Source: Tetracladium setigerum | Taxonomy: Eukaryota; Ascomycota; Leotiomycetes; Helotiales | Length of the DNA stretch: 64,000 nt | Reading direction: 5' to 3' | Assembly (NCBI GenBank): GCA_031472005.1 | Contig: PZJY01000001.1 | Location: forward strand, 3,348,001-3,412,000 | Made by a program: the position numbers and the translations under genes | The notes under the pieces: generated by a model | What the model saw: only the letters and a program-made list of their open reading frames with translations | What the model was told of the DNA's origin: nothing | The model's database searches: none | In this document: piece after piece, positions 61,501-64,000 of the stretch | Layout: every line of letters begins with the position of its first letter | Numbering within the stretch: position 1 is the first letter of the stretch

Positions 61501-64000
61501 TATCATTCTCTGGGGAATCCACGATTATCTCAGGTTGGTTGAGCGTCTCTGGCTGTTCTGCGTCGAAGACTTCCCGAGTGCTTTGCGTATCGACGGTCGG
61601 CAAAGTATCTACGTGCATATAGGTTGATGAGCCGGCGTTTCCAGCGTGATCATGCTTCGATGTGATGTTGTCAAGTATTGTCGAGTGTTCCTCCTGTCCA
61701 ACGTCTCTGTTTTCCTCCACCTCCATTGGTTCTTTTTTGATATCCCTACGTTCATCATTTTGATTCGATGTGGTGTTGTCAAGTACTGTCGAATTTTCCT
61801 CCTGCCCAACGTCCCTGCTTTCATCCATCTCTATTGGTTCTTCCGTGATTTCCATACGTTCATCATTTTGTGGTGGTGACCAGAATCCATCGCTTTCGTT
61901 ACCATCATCCGCAACATCCTTCGTTTCTTCATGCACCTTACGATCCTTTCCACCCCACAGTTCATCATCATCAAAAATATCCTCTCGTGGGGTTCTGCGA
62001 TCAATGCTCTTCTTCTTTTGTTGCTTTTTAGACAACTTCTTTGTCGGAGTTTCCTTCACTTCTGATGTCACATCTTTACTCTTGTCTGACGTTGTAAGTG
62101 CAGTAGTTGCCGATGCGGTAACCGCTGCAATTCCGGCCGCTAGCTTCGGAACGATGCTACTAGATTCTGCTTCGCTCTTGTCTTTCACTGGTGCTGCCTT
62201 CACAACTGGCTGCCTCGAGTCTCTCAAACTCCCCAAATCTTTAGATTGTTGCTTCTTCCCCTTCTTCCCCTTCTTTGTTGGCCTTGAAAAGTCGTCCAGT
62301 GGTGCCGCTTCAGTCGTGCTGGCAATGTGAGACAGTGATTCATCCCGTGCAATTTCTTCGATGATGGGCACATCTCTCTCAATCTCAGCTTCCTCCACTT
62401 CGTCAGCCCAACTTGTTAGTGGCTTGGTAGGTGAAGCACCCTCAGTGGTAGCAAGATCTAGAGTTGCCTGTCGTTTTCTCTTGTCCTTCTTGGATTCTTT
62501 TCTTGAGAGCTCCTCCACTGGCACAACCTCAGATTCTAGAGACCGCTCAATAGTACCATGCTCGACGACTTCTGTTTCGGCTTGCTGAAGAGCAATCTCT
62601 TTGGAAACTGTCTCTACTGGCAGAGGTGGTGTAAATGATGTGCTCGGACCACTCTCCGAACCAGCTCGAGATGCTCGTTTGGTCTTTTTGTCCTTTTTCG
62701 ACTTCTTAGCAGAAGGTGCCCATTCGGCATCCGCTTCTGGGACAGATGATTCTATGGCCTCCTGAGCGGGGTTTTCTTGTACGGGAGGATCCGGGACTGT
62801 CTTGTCAAAAGTTTCGGAGGCGTCCAAGACCGGTCCTTGTTCAGAAAGTGGTGTGAATGGTTGTTCAGCAAGTTGTTGATAATCCATGGGATTTGGCTGT
62901 CTCATGAAGCTGTCAGATGAATCTAAAGTAGGTTTTGCCTCAATTACTGGCTCGAGCTCGAGTGGTGTGGAAGTCCCAGACATTTTCTTTTTCTTCTTGT
63001 CCTTCTTCGATGGCTTGAGAGGAAATCCGGAGAATTCATCTTCATCGCGGGAATCAACAGTCGTAGGTTCAGGCACGTGAACTTGTGTATCATGGACCAC
63101 CAGAGGCTCAGAAATGGCACGCTCGGCAAGGATGTCTTCGGAAGTAGGGATCTGAGTTTGAGAAAACAGGTGGCCTTCGACGACTTCTGGTACGTCGTCG
63201 AAGGGAGTTGAAAGGTCAGATTGTCGTTGCTTCTTCTTGTCTTTCTTGGACTTTTTGAATGAAGTCGCAGCCCATTCGTCTTCAGCTATTGGTTCATCTG
63301 CAACTGGCACACCTTCTTGCAAATCACGAGTTGCGATTGGCTCAGGGTCAAATAGCTTCCCAGGTTCGATGGAGACTACCTTTTCCTCGGCCGGAGTTGA
63401 GAGACCAGATTGTCGTTGCTTCTTCTTGTCCTTCTTAGACTTTTTAGTTGAAGTTGATGCCCATTCGTCTTCAGCTATTGGTTCAGCTGCAACTGGGACA
63501 TCTTCTTGCAAATCACTAGTTACGAGTGGCTCAGGGTCATCAAGTGGCTTTCCGGGTTCGATGGAGTGTACGGTTTCTTCGGCCGGAGTTGAGAGACCGG
63601 ATTTTCGTTGCTTCTTCTTGTCCTTCTTAGACGTTTTGGTTGAAGTTGAAGCCCACTCATCGTCAGGTATGGGTTCCTCCGAAATGCGTGGTGTTTCTTC
63701 TTGCAAATCACGACTTGCGAGTGGCTCAGGATCCTTGAGTGGTTCGGCAAAGACGACATCCTCCTCGACTGCAGTTGACAAGCCAGATTTCTTCCCTTTC
63801 TTATCCTTCTTGGACTTTTTAGTTGAAGTTGAAGCCCATTCATCGTCAGGTATAGGCTCATCCAAAATGCGTGGTGGGTCTTCTTGTAAATCACGACTTG
63901 CTAGTGGCTCAGGGTCATCGAGTGGCTCAGCAAAAACGACCTCCTCCTCGAGTGGAGTTGACAAGCCAGAGTTCTTCTTTTTCTTGTCCTTCTTGGACCT
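58512..64000 (-). CDS. Leashin/involucrin-repeat protein, C-terminal part (5' end outside window)
   Basis: Probable C-terminal region of a Leashin (LAH)-type protein, a giant Pezizomycotina protein that tethers Woronin bodies and organises the septal pore; often annotated 'involucrin repeat protein'. The frame is open from position 64000 to 60005. A 62-nt intron (60004-59943) precedes the last exon, 59942-58512. At the N-terminal side at least four near-identical repeats of about 61-63 residues contain DPEPLASRDLQE, PDDEWASTSTKKSKKDKK and SGLSTP; more degenerate copies follow. A hydrophobic Ala/Gly segment (ALAAGAVAAIGAGVVGFAAA) lies near 60340-60410. The conserved end starts ANEGRVRAKDMADVYDGFGE, then SMRRRQSMQVLELESRVEQL, a coiled coil and a compact final domain. 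No frame breaks in 5.4 kb. The Leashin identity rests on remembered family features. Confidence 0.65.
63230..64000 (-). repeat. Tandem coding repeats of about 185-190 bp in the Leashin-type gene
   Basis: At least four consecutive units, each encoding EPL(D)DPEPL...DLQE...DEWASTS followed by a Lys-rich SKKDKK block. Units are highly similar and continue past the right edge, so copy number may differ between strains and may be collapsed in assemblies. Confidence 0.85.

Overview
This window is nuclear DNA of a filamentous ascomycete (Pezizomycotina). Introns are about 47-57 bp, with GTRAGT-like donors, RCTAAC/CTAAT branch points close to the acceptor, and YAG acceptors. The gene set is fungal: FLC/TRP-like channel, CRT10, Mep ammonium permease, FG-nucleoporin NSP1, and a Leashin/'involucrin repeat' protein. 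The last points to Pezizomycotina because it belongs to the Woronin-body/septal-pore system. I cannot name genus or species. Gene density is low, about 13 genes in 64 kb with several gene-free stretches of 2-7 kb. I see no tRNA, rRNA or CRISPR.

Layout, left to right: PCNA 5' end (1-109, minus; start codon split by an intron); a 257-bp MITE-like element with perfect 31-bp terminal inverted repeats (297-553) in the PCNA promoter; gene-free to 6.8 kb; C2H2 transcription factor (6781-8299, minus); gene-free to 15.5 kb; F-box protein (15551-18667, minus); Munc13/UNC-13-like C2-MUN protein (19854-24051, plus); 14-3-3 (25653-26676, minus); mitochondrial ATPase inhibitor INH1 (28562-29091, plus); nucleoporin NSP1 (29916-32010, minus), divergent from a Laa2-like AP-1 accessory protein (32522-34383, plus); Kelch-type single-pass membrane protein (35483-37930, minus); FLC/TRP-like protein (42138-44562, minus); CRT10 (46863-49640, minus); Mep1/Mep3-type ammonium permease (52360-54232, minus); and the C-terminal part of a Leashin-type protein that runs off the right edge (58512-64000, minus).

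Five conserved genes (UNC-13-like, NSP1, Laa2-like, CRT10, ammonium permease) each need one to three extra bases to read through. In every case the correction is one missing base, mostly next to a short homopolymer. In the four genes whose exons I could close, adding these bases makes the coding length an exact multiple of three. I read this as single-base deletions in the assembly rather than as pseudogenes; reads or transcripts would settle it. The other genes are clean.

The genes do not form one pathway. They cover replication (PCNA), dNTP/RNR control (CRT10), secretion and trafficking (UNC-13-like, Laa2-like), nuclear transport (NSP1), energy (INH1), signalling (14-3-3), ubiquitylation (F-box), nitrogen uptake (Mep) and septal organisation (Leashin). 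The most unusual items are the inverted-repeat element beside the PCNA cell-cycle boxes, the split PCNA start codon, a GC-AG intron in the UNC-13-like gene, and an intergenic 8-mer, GTACAGTA/TACTGTAC, that recurs far more often than chance.
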